A stretch of DNA of 64,000 nt, taken from the NCBI RefSeq assembly GCF_900182665.1, contig NZ_FXTL01000005.1:62001-126000 (forward strand), read 5' to 3'. The DNA is from Propioniciclava tarda (lineage in GTDB: Bacteria; Actinomycetota; Actinomycetes; Propionibacteriales; Propionibacteriaceae). Made by a program: the position numbers and the translations under genes. Below, piece after piece: positions 10,449-18,752 of the stretch (the first letter of the stretch is position 1; each line of letters starts with the position of its first letter). The notes beneath the pieces were generated by a model that made no database searches, was not told the DNA's origin, and saw only the letters and a program-made list of their open reading frames with translations.

Positions 10449-10473
10449 TTCGTACCTTGGCAAACGGTACGAA
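10449..10473. repeat. 25-nt inverted repeat between recD and nudC
   Basis: Perfect 8-bp arms TTCGTACC (10449-10456) and GGTACGAA (10466-10473) flank a 9-nt spacer. The site lies about 60 bp after the recD stop, between convergent genes. It has no T-tract on either strand, so it is a weak terminator candidate. A protein-binding site or an mRNA 3'-end hairpin is also possible. Function is not shown by the sequence. Confidence 0.4.
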
Positions 10474-10618
10474 GCTCGGCCCCCGTGCTGTCGGCGTCCT
10501 GCTTGTTTGACACGCTGAACGCGGTGCGTCACCCGCAATGGAGCGCGAGATGAGTCCCGCGGGGTGGGCATGAGCCGCGGTTCACATCCGAACCGCCGCG
10601 AGAAGGCCCGTTGGCGAG

Positions 10619-11482
10619 CTAAACGCTCAACTCACCGCGACGCCAGAGTCCGATGAGGGCTGCCGCGATGGACACCGATCCGGGCGCGACCAGGCGCCCA
10701 TCGGCGAGCAGCTGCTCATACTCGTCGCGGGTCAGGAAGGCGGCCCGGTCGATCTCGAGGCCGTCGACGGTGATGTAGGACGACTCGGCCCGCGCGACGA
10801 AGCCGAGCATCAGCGACCGCGGAAAGGGCCACGGCTGACTCGACACGTAGCGGACCTCCCCCACCCGGACCCCGACCTCCTCGAACGCCTCTCGACGGAC
10901 GCACGCCTCCAGCGACTCGCCCGCGTCGACGAAGCCGGCGACGAGGGACATCCGGTTGGCGTCCCAGGCGGTGTTGTGCGCCAGCAAGAGACGGTCGTTG
11001 GCGTCCAGGATCGCCGTGATGACCGCGGGATCGGTCCGCGGGAAGCGATCGCGCCGACACGACGGGCAATGCCGCACATGCCCGGCGGCGCCGACGAGCG
11101 TGTCGCCCCCGCACACGCCGCAGTGGGGCGCCACGCGGTGCCAGTTCACGAGCGCCAGGGCGGTGACGGCGATGTCCTTGTCGGTCTCGCCCAGCGTGAC
11201 CATGCCGAACCGCCCGGACGCCGTCGGCTCGTCGGGCTCGGCGTCCAGGGCAAAGACCCCGACACCGTTCACCAGTCCGACCAGCAGATGCCGCTGCCCG
11301 TCGAACGCGCCGGACGTGCGGTCGAATCGCAGGCCTCCCGAACCGTCCAGCGGCAGGCGACCAGCGGAGCCGACCCGCAGCAGACGCGCGCCGTCGGCGT
11401 CCCAGAGGCCCTCGACCCACTCGGGATGGATGCGGTCGTCGCCGACGCGGTCCAACTCGCTTCCGGGCACCCACAGCTCCAT
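10619..11482 (-). CDS. nudC: NAD+ diphosphatase (Nudix hydrolase) NudC
   Basis: Hydrolyses NAD(H) to NMN(H) and AMP and, in bacteria where tested, removes NAD caps from RNA. The product of about 287 residues has a four-Cys zinc site (CGVCG then CPSC), a complete Nudix box (GFVDAGESLEAC followed by REAFEEVGV) and the NudC signature SQPWPFPRS after it, which separates NudC from other Nudix enzymes. The ATG at 11482 is preferred; a TTG at 11491 is in frame but almost touches the adnB stop at 11493. The order adnA-adnB-nudC-uvrD2 is nearly that of M. tuberculosis Rv3202c-Rv3198c, except that recCBD stands between nudC and uvrD2 here and no potassium-channel gene separates nudC from adnB. Confidence 0.9.
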   Translation of the reverse strand: MELWVPGSELDRVGDDRIHPEWVEGLWDADGARLLRVGSAGRLPLDGSGGLRFDRTSGAFDGQRHLLVGLVNGVGVFALDAEPDEPTASGRFGMVTLGETDKDIAVTALALVNWHRVAPHCGVCGGDTLVGAAGHVRHCPSCRRDRFPRTDPAVITAILDANDRLLLAHNTAWDANRMSLVAGFVDAGESLEACVRREAFEEVGVRVGEVRYVSSQPWPFPRSLMLGFVARAESSYITVDGLEIDRAAFLTRDEYEQLLADGRLVAPGSVSIAAALIGLWRRGELSV

Positions 11483-11492
11483 GGCGGCCAAC

Positions 11493-14400
11493 CTAATGCG
11501 CCGCGACGAGCCTGGTCACCTCGGCTTCCAGCCCGGCCCGGTCGGGCAGGGACGCGGGGTAGATCAGCTCGTCGTGCCGGACGTCGTAGAACGCCGCCTC
11601 GATCCGATCGATCTCGACGCCCATCAACTCGGCCCAGGCCAGTCGGTAGATCGCCAGCTGCAGCGGATTCGCCCGGCGCCCGGACCCGGTCTTCCAGTCG
11701 ATGAGCAGCCAGCGGCCCTCGGGACCGGGTTGCTGCTCGTACACCGCGTCGATCCGTCCGCGCACCACCTGCCCGCCGAGGAAGAGGGTGAACGGAACCT
11801 CGATCGCCTGGGGCGTCCGGTCGGCGAAGCGTCCCGCCAGGAACGTGTCGATCAACACCTTCAGCGCCGCGTCAGCGCCCTCTCCGTCAGCGTCGTCCTC
11901 GCGCCCGAGGAGGCTGGGGGCCGTCAGGAACCGGCGCTCGATCCAGGCGTGGAACGCCTCACCAACCCTCGACGATCGCACCGGACGCGCCGGCATCGGC
12001 CTCGCAAGTTCGCTCAGGTAACCCTCGGCGTCCGCATCGAGGGCCAGCAGGGCGGTGGCCGAGAGGTACGGCGGCAGGCTGAGCGGCGGGCGACCGCTTC
12101 TGGATGCCCTGGCCTCGGCCAGCAGTCGGTCGGCCGCAGCGTCCCATTCGGCCACCCTGGACGCCTCGTCGAGCGTCGCGACCCGGTCCTCGGGCATGAC
12201 CCCCGAGAGGGCGTAGGCGTCGCGGAGGCGTCCGATCTCGTCGGCAACCTCCCGCCGACGCGCGTAGGCCGCCTGGTCGACGGGCGCCGGCCAGGGCACC
12301 AGGCCTCCTCCGCCCTCGGACGGGTTGGTGGCCGACGGCTGCTCGCACACGGCCAGCTCGCCGAAGGACGCCAGCGTCACGAGGTAAGGCGACACGGCGC
12401 GCGGCTTGGACAGCCCCGGCGCCCAGGTGTGGGTGGTGGCCACCAGGTGTTGACGCGCGCGGGTCACGGCGACGTAGGCGAGCCGGTCGTCCCCGCGCCG
12501 AAGCTCGTCACGCAAGGCAGCGTCGTAGGCCTTCGTCGCCGAATCGCTCACCTCGGCCAGCTGAGGCACCGACGCCGCGTCACCCCGCAGCGGCGCCGGC
12601 AGGACGCCGGCGTTCCTCAGCCAGTTGTCGGTCACGCGACCGCCGGGGAAGACCCCCTCGGCGAGGGAGGGCAGGAAGACCAGCTCCCACTCCAAGCCCT
12701 TGGCCTTGTGGATGGTCATCAGCTTGACGGAGTCGTCGTGGGACACCACTGCTTGCTCGAGCCCGGCGCCGTGCTCGGCCTCCGCGCGCAGGTAGGCCAG
12801 CAGCCCCGGCAGCGAGCCGTCGCCGTCCACGTCGACGTAGGCGGCCACCGCCGCGACGAAGGCGTGCAACTGCCGGGCGCCGTGGTCCGCGGGCGACGCG
12901 GCGGCTCGGACGGCGAGCTCCACCTCGAGGCCCAGCGCGGCGATCACCCGGCGGACGAGATCAGTGACGGGCTCGCCGACGTGGCGCCTCAACGAACGCA
13001 GTTCAAGGGCGCAGGCCTGGATGCGGCGCAGGCCCTCGTCCGAGTAGGGGCGCTCGCCCGGGCTCTCCAGCGCCTCGGCGAGGGACACGATGGCTGCCGA
13101 CTCGGCCTGGGCGAGCGTGGCGGCGACCTCGTCGGCGAAGTCACCCCCGTCGGGTCGGGCGAGCCCCGACAGCTCCGCCGCGCGCCGGCCGAGCTGACCG
13201 AGGTCGGCCGGACCCAGCGCCCAGCGCGGACCAGTCAGCACCCGGACCACGTCCGGGTTGGCCGTCACGTCACCGAGCACCCGGAGCATGGCGACGACGT
13301 CGGCGACCTCGGGCACCTCGAGCAGCCCGTCCAGCCCGACGATCTCGACGGGCACGCCCCGGGCGACCAGCGCCGCGTAGAGGGGCCGGATCGTCGAGTT
13401 CCGCCGCGTCAGCACCGCGATGTCGCGCCAGCTGGGGACGAGCGCGCTGTCGTGGGACGCCACGATGCGGTCCGCCACCCAGGCGACCTCGCCGTGCTGG
13501 GTGTCGAACGTCGCCGCCGTGATCTCGCCCGGTGGCGTCCCGTCCGGGGCGACCAGGTCTACGTCGATGCCGTCCCACCGCAGCTCAGGATCGCTGCGCA
13601 GGGACGCCGCCAGCGCGTTCGCCGCGTCCAGGATGACCTGACCCGAGCGCCGGTTCACGGTCAGCGGATAGGCGAGCGCCGGCTCGCCGTCGGCGCGCGG
13701 GAAGCTGGCCGGGAACGTGATGATGTTGGACGCCGCCGCGCCGCGCCACCCGTAGATGGCCTGGCACGGATCGCCCACGGCCGTGACCGGGTGCCCCCTC
13801 CCCTCCTGGGGCGTAGCGCCGGAGAACAGGGCTCGCAGGAGCTCCGCCTGGGCGGACGACGTGTCCTGGTACTCGTCCAGCAGCACGACCGTGAACTGCT
13901 CGCGCAGCGCCGCCGACACGTCCGGTACGTCGCGCGCCAGGCGGGCGGCGACGGCCATCTGGTCTGCGAACTCGACGGCGCCCAGGTCGCGCTTCAGCGC
14001 CTGGAAGTTCTCGACCAGGCCCGCCAGCTCGACCCGCTCGGACGCCCGCGCCGCGGCGTCCCGCAGCGACGCGAACATCTGCCGTCGGTTGTTCGTGGGC
14101 GCCGAGTACGCCTCGGCCACGAACGCCGCAGACTCCGCGCACACGTCGTCGACCTCGGCCAGGTGGGACGTGAGGTCGGCGTCCAGACGCAGGACCTGCT
14201 CGGTCACCGAGTCGGGCTTCAGCCTGGCCAGGTGCCGGAAGGGTCCGGGGGCCGCCGCCACCACCCGCGACGCCAGCCGGAACCGCGCCGCGCCCGTGAT
14301 CATGCGCGCGTCCGGCTCGACGCCCACCCGCAGCCCGTGATCGTTGACCAGCCGCGCCGCGAACGCGTCGTACGTCATGATCAGCTGCTCGCCGGCGTCG

Positions 14401-14693
14401 TCCACCCCGGACGCGTCCACGGCGCCCGCCCGCTGGAGCGCCGCCCGCACCCTGGTCGAGAGCTCGGCAGCGGCCTTGCGCGTGAACGTCAGCCCCAGCA
14501 CCTGCTCGGGCCGGACCTGTCCCGTGCCCACCAGCCACACCACCCGGGCTGCCATCACCGTCGTCTTGCCGGACCCCGCGCCGGCGATCACGACCCCCGG
14601 TTCGAGGGGCGCCGTGATCGCGTCCAGCTGTTGGCTGCTGAACTCGATCCCCAGCGCGTCGCAAAGCTCGCGGGCGAACCTCAGGCGCCTCAC
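11493..14693 (-). CDS. adnB: Helicase-nuclease subunit AdnB
   Basis: AdnB is the lead motor of the mycobacterial-type AdnAB helicase-nuclease that resects double-strand breaks. The 1066-residue product has Walker A AGAGSGKT (37-44), motif II LLDEYQDT (about 268-276), the late motif YVAVTRARQHL, and an intact C-terminal RecB-like nuclease (GRIDAVY about 979-985, IDWKTG about 997-1002, QLAIY near 1013). The GTG at 14693 overlaps the adnA stop (GTGA), giving a coupled pair; the frame is open for another 200 codons upstream, but that is adnA shadow. M. tuberculosis AdnB (Rv3201c) is of similar length and order. Confidence 0.92.
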   Translation of the reverse strand: MRRLRFARELCDALGIEFSSQQLDAITAPLEPGVVIAGAGSGKTTVMAARVVWLVGTGQVRPEQVLGLTFTRKAAAELSTRVRAALQRAGAVDASGVDDAGEQLIMTYDAFAARLVNDHGLRVGVEPDARMITGAARFRLASRVVAAAPGPFRHLARLKPDSVTEQVLRLDADLTSHLAEVDDVCAESAAFVAEAYSAPTNNRRQMFASLRDAAARASERVELAGLVENFQALKRDLGAVEFADQMAVAARLARDVPDVSAALREQFTVVLLDEYQDTSSAQAELLRALFSGATPQEGRGHPVTAVGDPCQAIYGWRGAAASNIITFPASFPRADGEPALAYPLTVNRRSGQVILDAANALAASLRSDPELRWDGIDVDLVAPDGTPPGEITAATFDTQHGEVAWVADRIVASHDSALVPSWRDIAVLTRRNSTIRPLYAALVARGVPVEIVGLDGLLEVPEVADVVAMLRVLGDVTANPDVVRVLTGPRWALGPADLGQLGRRAAELSGLARPDGGDFADEVAATLAQAESAAIVSLAEALESPGERPYSDEGLRRIQACALELRSLRRHVGEPVTDLVRRVIAALGLEVELAVRAAASPADHGARQLHAFVAAVAAYVDVDGDGSLPGLLAYLRAEAEHGAGLEQAVVSHDDSVKLMTIHKAKGLEWELVFLPSLAEGVFPGGRVTDNWLRNAGVLPAPLRGDAASVPQLAEVSDSATKAYDAALRDELRRGDDRLAYVAVTRARQHLVATTHTWAPGLSKPRAVSPYLVTLASFGELAVCEQPSATNPSEGGGGLVPWPAPVDQAAYARRREVADEIGRLRDAYALSGVMPEDRVATLDEASRVAEWDAAADRLLAEARASRSGRPPLSLPPYLSATALLALDADAEGYLSELARPMPARPVRSSRVGEAFHAWIERRFLTAPSLLGREDDADGEGADAALKVLIDTFLAGRFADRTPQAIEVPFTLFLGGQVVRGRIDAVYEQQPGPEGRWLLIDWKTGSGRRANPLQLAIYRLAWAELMGVEIDRIEAAFYDVRHDELIYPASLPDRAGLEAEVTRLVAAH

Positions 14694-17600
14694 GTGATCA
14701 CCTGCCCCGACGTGGCCGGGCAGCTCGACGCGAAGGAGCACCAGCGACACGCCCCGCCCGGGGTCGCGTCGAAGCGGCCCGACACCAGCACCTGACGCGC
14801 TTGCGCAATGCGGTGATGCACCCAGGTCGGGTAGGCCAGCTCCTCCGGATCGTCGCTGAGGTGCGGACGGGCGCCGAGGGCGTCCTGGCTGAGTACCTTC
14901 GGCGCATCGTCCTCGCCGTGCCGCAAGAAGACCAGCTGCGCTCCGGCGCTGCCGGTCGACGGCGCCAGCGCATCGAAGGCGCCGGCGTCCGCCGCCAGTT
15001 GGTAGACCCCCAACTGCTCGGACGCCGCCGCCTCGGCCTGCGTCGGCAACGCCCGCGCGGACTTGAAGTCGATAATGCGCAGCTTGCCGGACGAGTCCCG
15101 CTCGAGCCGATCGACCGAGCCCATCAGCGTGACGGTCGCGCCGTCGACCTCGACGTCGGCCTCGAACGGCACCTCGACCCCGAGCACGTCGGCATGGTCG
15201 TGCGCCGCCTGCCAGCCCATGAACCGCATGACCGCCGCCTCGGCCGCGGCCCGCTCCGACTGGCTGAACCACGGCGCAGGAAAGGGGATGTCGTCCCACA
15301 CCCGATCCAGGTAGTCGAGCGCGTTGTCGGCCGTGAGCCCCTCCGACAGCGCGTGCTCGGCCAGCGCGTGGATGACCGACCCCAACAGCGCCGAACTGGA
15401 CCGGGGCGGATCGGCCTTGACCTCGCGCGACAAGAAGTACTGCCGTGGACAGGCCAGCACCGCTTGCAGCTGGCTGGGCGTCAGCACTAGCCGCTCAGGT
15501 CGGCGCGGCGCCGTGACTCCAGTGACCGTGCGGACGCCCCACCACCGCTCGGGGTCGGCATCCGGCGCCAAGGGGCGCCCGTGGCCGTCGACTTCGGACG
15601 CCAGCCGCGCCAGTCGCACGGTGGCGGCCTGCCGTAGTTCGGGGCTGACCTCGGCATCCATGGCGGTGGCCCGGAGCGACGCCACCAGCGCTCGGAGCGT
15701 GTGCAGCCGAGGCGGCGGGGCCAGGACGTGGCGGACGGTGAGCCCGAGTTCGTCGACGAACCGGGACGGCTGGTTCGCCTCGCCCTCGACGCCCGACACC
15801 GCGGTCACGAGCAGCCGCCGAGACGCCCGCGTCAGGGCGAGCAGGAAGAGGCGACGCTCCCCCGCCACCAGGTCACGGGTCGCGACGCCGTCGGCCAGTC
15901 CGCTGTTCGTCAGTCGCTGCGGATCAAACAGCGAGCCGCGGCGGCGCACGTCCGGCCAGATGCCCTCCTGGACGCCCGCCACCACGACGACGGGCCACTG
16001 GCGACCCTTGGCCCGGTGGGCGGTCAGCACCCGGACGCCTCGTCCGCGCACCGCGGACTCACGCTCGAAGTCGGCCGGAATCTGCTGCGCGGCCACCTCG
16101 GCCAAGAACGCCCGGACCCCGGCCGCGCCGGTCGGCGCGGACGACTCCCGCGCCAGGTCGAACAGCGCGATCACGGCGTCGAGGTCGCGATTGGCGCGGG
16201 GCGCGGCGTCCGAGCCGGAGAGCGCCGTCGACCGCAGGTGCTCGGCCCATGGGGTCGCGCCCCAGAGCAGCCACAGCACCTCGTCGGGCCGCCGCCCGGC
16301 GTCGATCGCCGCCCGAGCCTGCGCCAGCGCGTCGCGACGCTGACCGACCTGGGCCAGGACCTCGGACGCCCCCGGATCGCTCGTATCAGGGAGGTCGCCC
16401 CCGCTCAACACCTGGGCGATCAGGTCACCCGAGGTTCGTCCTGACGTCGCCCGCCCGGACGCCGACGCAGCCGCCCGCAGCACCCGACCGAGCACCCGGA
16501 TGGAGACGGCGTCCAGTCCGCCCCAGCCCGACGTGAGCAACCGGACCGCCTCGTCCGCGTCACACCCCCCGTCGCGTGCCGCCACCTCCAAGGCCAGCAG
16601 CAAGGGCCGCACCGCGAGCGAATCGGCCAGGCCGATCTCGTCGCCCGCTACCTCGACCGGGATGCCGGCGTCGGTCAGCGCCCGGGCGATGCCGGGGATC
16701 TGCCCCCGCCCGGAGCGCACCAGCACCGCCATGTCCGCCCACGCGGTTCCCCGGTCGAGGTGCTCGGCCCGCAGTTCGCCGGCGATGAACCGGTTCTGGG
16801 CGTCCTCGTCCGGGAACGTCCGTGCCTCGGCCTGCCCCGGACCACTCACGGGGACGGCTCCGCGGTAGGCCTCCACGAGGTCCGGGCCGACCGCAGGCGC
16901 ACCCAGCCGGGCGGCGACCCTCGCCGCCGGCTCCGCCAGATCGACTGGGCAGCGGTGGTTGAACCGCAGGGGCAGGACCTCGCCGCCGAAGAGTCGTCCG
17001 AACTCCGTCACCGCCCGCGGGTGCGCCCCGCGGAAGCGGTAGATCGCGGCGTCCGGATCGGCGAAGGCCACAACGTGCTCCGCCCCTTCGGCCAGGGCGG
17101 CCACCAGCGCGAGCTGAGCCGGATCGAGCTCGCTGTAGTCGTCCACGTAGAGCGCGCCCGCGTCCCTCGCGATCGCCGCGGCGATCTCGGGCCGGCCGAC
17201 CAGGATGCGCACGCGGTGCACGAGCTCGGCGTAGTCCAGGGCCCCCTCGGCGTCCAGGATGTCGAGGTACTCGTCCATGAACGCACCCAGGCGGGCCCAG
17301 CCGACGTCGCCGGCCAGGGCGCCGAAGCCCTCCAGGTCGGCCGGATCGAGCCCCAGTTGCCGCGCCCGGGCCAGAGCCGCCCGGACCTGACGCGCGAACG
17401 AGCGAGTGCCCACGGCGTCCGCCAGCGACTCGGGCCATAGCCCGGGGCCGCCCCCGGCCAGCAACTCGCGGATGCGGAACTCCTGCTCCGGCGCCGTCAG
17501 GAGCCGCGGCGCGGCGTCCAGGTCAGAAAACCGGCCGAGGACGGACAGGCAGAAGGCGTGGAGGGTCATCGCCTGGGGCTGCAGGCTGGTCCGCCCGGAC

Positions 17601-17809
17601 GCCCGCGTCACCCGGTCACGCACGTCGGACGCCGCCTGGCGGGTCAGGCACAGCGCCAGCGCAGGCGACCGTCCGGAGCGATGACGGCGGGCCATCAAGT
17701 CGACGAGCAGCGTGGTCTTGCCGGTGCCCGCCGCACCCAGGACGAGGAGGCGTCCGCGCTCGTGAGCCAAGACACGCTGCTGTGTCTCGTCCGGATCCCA
17801 CGTCGCCAT
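14690..17809 (-). CDS. adnA: Helicase-nuclease subunit AdnA
   Basis: Partner subunit of AdnB. The 1039-residue product carries Walker A GAAGTGKT (25-32) and a motif II that reads YVDDYSELD instead of the usual DExQD, suggesting a weakened motor. The C-terminal nuclease is intact (GSVDR about 897-901, IDFKSA about 913-918, QLGVYQ) and is framed by four cysteines (787, 1021, 1024, 1030) in the spacing of the AddB/AdnA iron-sulfur nuclease. The ATG at 17809 is the first of the frame. It is divergent from cspA, with 193 bp between. The family is Rv3202c-like. Both motor and nuclease regions are full length. Confidence 0.9.
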   Translation of the reverse strand: MATWDPDETQQRVLAHERGRLLVLGAAGTGKTTLLVDLMARRHRSGRSPALALCLTRQAASDVRDRVTRASGRTSLQPQAMTLHAFCLSVLGRFSDLDAAPRLLTAPEQEFRIRELLAGGGPGLWPESLADAVGTRSFARQVRAALARARQLGLDPADLEGFGALAGDVGWARLGAFMDEYLDILDAEGALDYAELVHRVRILVGRPEIAAAIARDAGALYVDDYSELDPAQLALVAALAEGAEHVVAFADPDAAIYRFRGAHPRAVTEFGRLFGGEVLPLRFNHRCPVDLAEPAARVAARLGAPAVGPDLVEAYRGAVPVSGPGQAEARTFPDEDAQNRFIAGELRAEHLDRGTAWADMAVLVRSGRGQIPGIARALTDAGIPVEVAGDEIGLADSLAVRPLLLALEVAARDGGCDADEAVRLLTSGWGGLDAVSIRVLGRVLRAAASASGRATSGRTSGDLIAQVLSGGDLPDTSDPGASEVLAQVGQRRDALAQARAAIDAGRRPDEVLWLLWGATPWAEHLRSTALSGSDAAPRANRDLDAVIALFDLARESSAPTGAAGVRAFLAEVAAQQIPADFERESAVRGRGVRVLTAHRAKGRQWPVVVVAGVQEGIWPDVRRRGSLFDPQRLTNSGLADGVATRDLVAGERRLFLLALTRASRRLLVTAVSGVEGEANQPSRFVDELGLTVRHVLAPPPRLHTLRALVASLRATAMDAEVSPELRQAATVRLARLASEVDGHGRPLAPDADPERWWGVRTVTGVTAPRRPERLVLTPSQLQAVLACPRQYFLSREVKADPPRSSSALLGSVIHALAEHALSEGLTADNALDYLDRVWDDIPFPAPWFSQSERAAAEAAVMRFMGWQAAHDHADVLGVEVPFEADVEVDGATVTLMGSVDRLERDSSGKLRIIDFKSARALPTQAEAAASEQLGVYQLAADAGAFDALAPSTGSAGAQLVFLRHGEDDAPKVLSQDALGARPHLSDDPEELAYPTWVHHRIAQARQVLVSGRFDATPGGACRWCSFASSCPATSGQVIT

Positions 17810-18002
17810 GAGTCCGATTCCACCACATGGCTCCGACAGTTTCTCGATGCCCCTGGCCCCCGTGCGGGGACTGTTGTGAGGGTCGGGCCGGTGTGGAAGG
17901 GTGAAAGCGCTGCCGTCCCAGGCGGGGTCCGTTCACCGCCCGACAGCATTCCAGGCCCATCCGGTCCCCTGGCTGGGCCTTCGTTACCGTAAGGAGAAGT
18001 GC

Positions 18003-18209
18003 ATGGCGCAGGGATCCGTCAAGTGGTTCAGTGCGGAGAAGGGCTTCGGCTTCATCGCCGTCGACGGCACCTCGACCGATGTCTTCGTTCACCACACGGC
18101 GATCGAGACGCAGGGTTTCCGGACCCTCGTCGAGGGCCAGTTGGTCGAGTTCGACATCGTTGACGGTCAGAAGGGCCCGCAGGCCGACCATGTCCGGCCG
18201 CTGAGCTGA
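18003..18209 (+). CDS. cspA: Cold-shock protein, CspA family
   Basis: A 68-residue single OB-fold protein that binds single-stranded RNA and DNA as an RNA chaperone. RNP1 KGFGFI and RNP2 VFVHHTAI are both present, as is the N-terminal [14 protein letters not shown] strong ribosome-binding site AAGGAGAA ends 5 nt before the ATG. In-frame codons continue upstream to 17901 but do not read as Csp. A perfect 12-bp terminator follows. The gene is probably monocistronic and well expressed. Confidence 0.96.
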   Translation: MAQGSVKWFSAEKGFGFIAVDGTSTDVFVHHTAIETQGFRTLVEGQLVEFDIVDGQKGPQADHVRPLS

Positions 18210-18254
18210 TATCACCCACGATCACCCCGACTCTCCACCCCGTTGAGTCACTCC

Positions 18255-18282
18255 GAACGGGCCCGCTTCGGCGGGCCCGTTC
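18255..18282 (+). terminator. Intrinsic terminator after cspA
   Basis: Perfect 12-bp stem (18255-18266 with 18271-18282) closed by a TTCG tetraloop, followed by a short T/C stretch. It lies 45 bp downstream of the cspA stop. Confidence 0.85.
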
Positions 18283-18404
18283 TGCGTCCCCTTCTGCCTG
18301 CCCGTTCTGCGTGCCGACCCTGCGAGCCTGCTCGGCGTCCCCGCCCTCCCTGACCCTTGGGCGGGGCTGGCTAGAGTGAGCCCGAACCCGTTCTAGGAGG
18401 AGCT

Positions 18405-18629
18405 ATGGAAGTCAAGGTCGGCATCAAGCACGTGCAGCGCGAACTCGTCATCGAGACCCCGGAGACCGCGATCGCCGTCGAGCAGGGACTGACCGAGGCC
18501 CTGGCGTCCGGCGGGCTGCTGCGCCTCACCGACGACAAGGGCCGAGCGATCCTGATCCCCGCGAGCACCATCGCCTACGTGGACCTCGGCACCGAGCACG
18601 TGCGTCCGGTGGGATTCGGCGTCGTCTAG
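18405..18629 (+). CDS. DUF3107 family protein (TB9.4-like)
   Basis: A 74-residue small protein matching the actinobacterial DUF3107 family (M. tuberculosis Rv3208A/TB9.4), with the family's MEVKVGIKHV start, central ELVIETPET and terminal STIAYVDLG. The function of the family is unknown to me. A perfect AGGAGG box sits 5 nt before the ATG. In mycobacteria the gene lies near the rhlE-type helicase Rv3211; here the helicase follows after 123 bp in the same direction and the same reading frame, with the TAG at 18627 separating them. The gene order supports shared ancestry of the segment. Confidence 0.9.
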   Translation: MEVKVGIKHVQRELVIETPETAIAVEQGLTEALASGGLLRLTDDKGRAILIPASTIAYVDLGTEHVRPVGFGVV

Positions 18630-18714
18630 TCCGGGGCAGTAGAGTGGGCCGACGCGCAGTTCCGTGCGTCTCGCGATCGCGCCCCGTCGGCGCTGCGGTC
18701 GCCTAGGTCCCATG

Positions 18715-18734
18715 GCCGGTTCTCGCGAGCCGGC
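18715..18734 (+). promoter_or_regulatory. Hairpin just upstream of the DEAD-box helicase ribosome-binding site
   Basis: GCCGGTTC pairs with GAGCCGGC around a TCGC loop (8 bp including one U-G pair). It ends 6 nt before the AAAGG ribosome-binding site of the helicase and could modulate access to it. Regulation is inferred, not shown. Confidence 0.4.
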
Positions 18735-18752
18735 GAGAGCAAAGGCATCACG

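Noticed and set aside
10956-14795. 1279-codon plus-strand frame opposite nudC and adnB
   Set aside because: Antisense shadow; the opposite strand has all AdnB and NudC motifs.
14693-15299. N-terminal extension of adnB up to an ATG at 15299
   Set aside because: It overlaps adnA over 600 bp and reads as Arg/Gly-rich out-of-frame sequence; GTG 14693 overlapping the adnA stop is the natural start.
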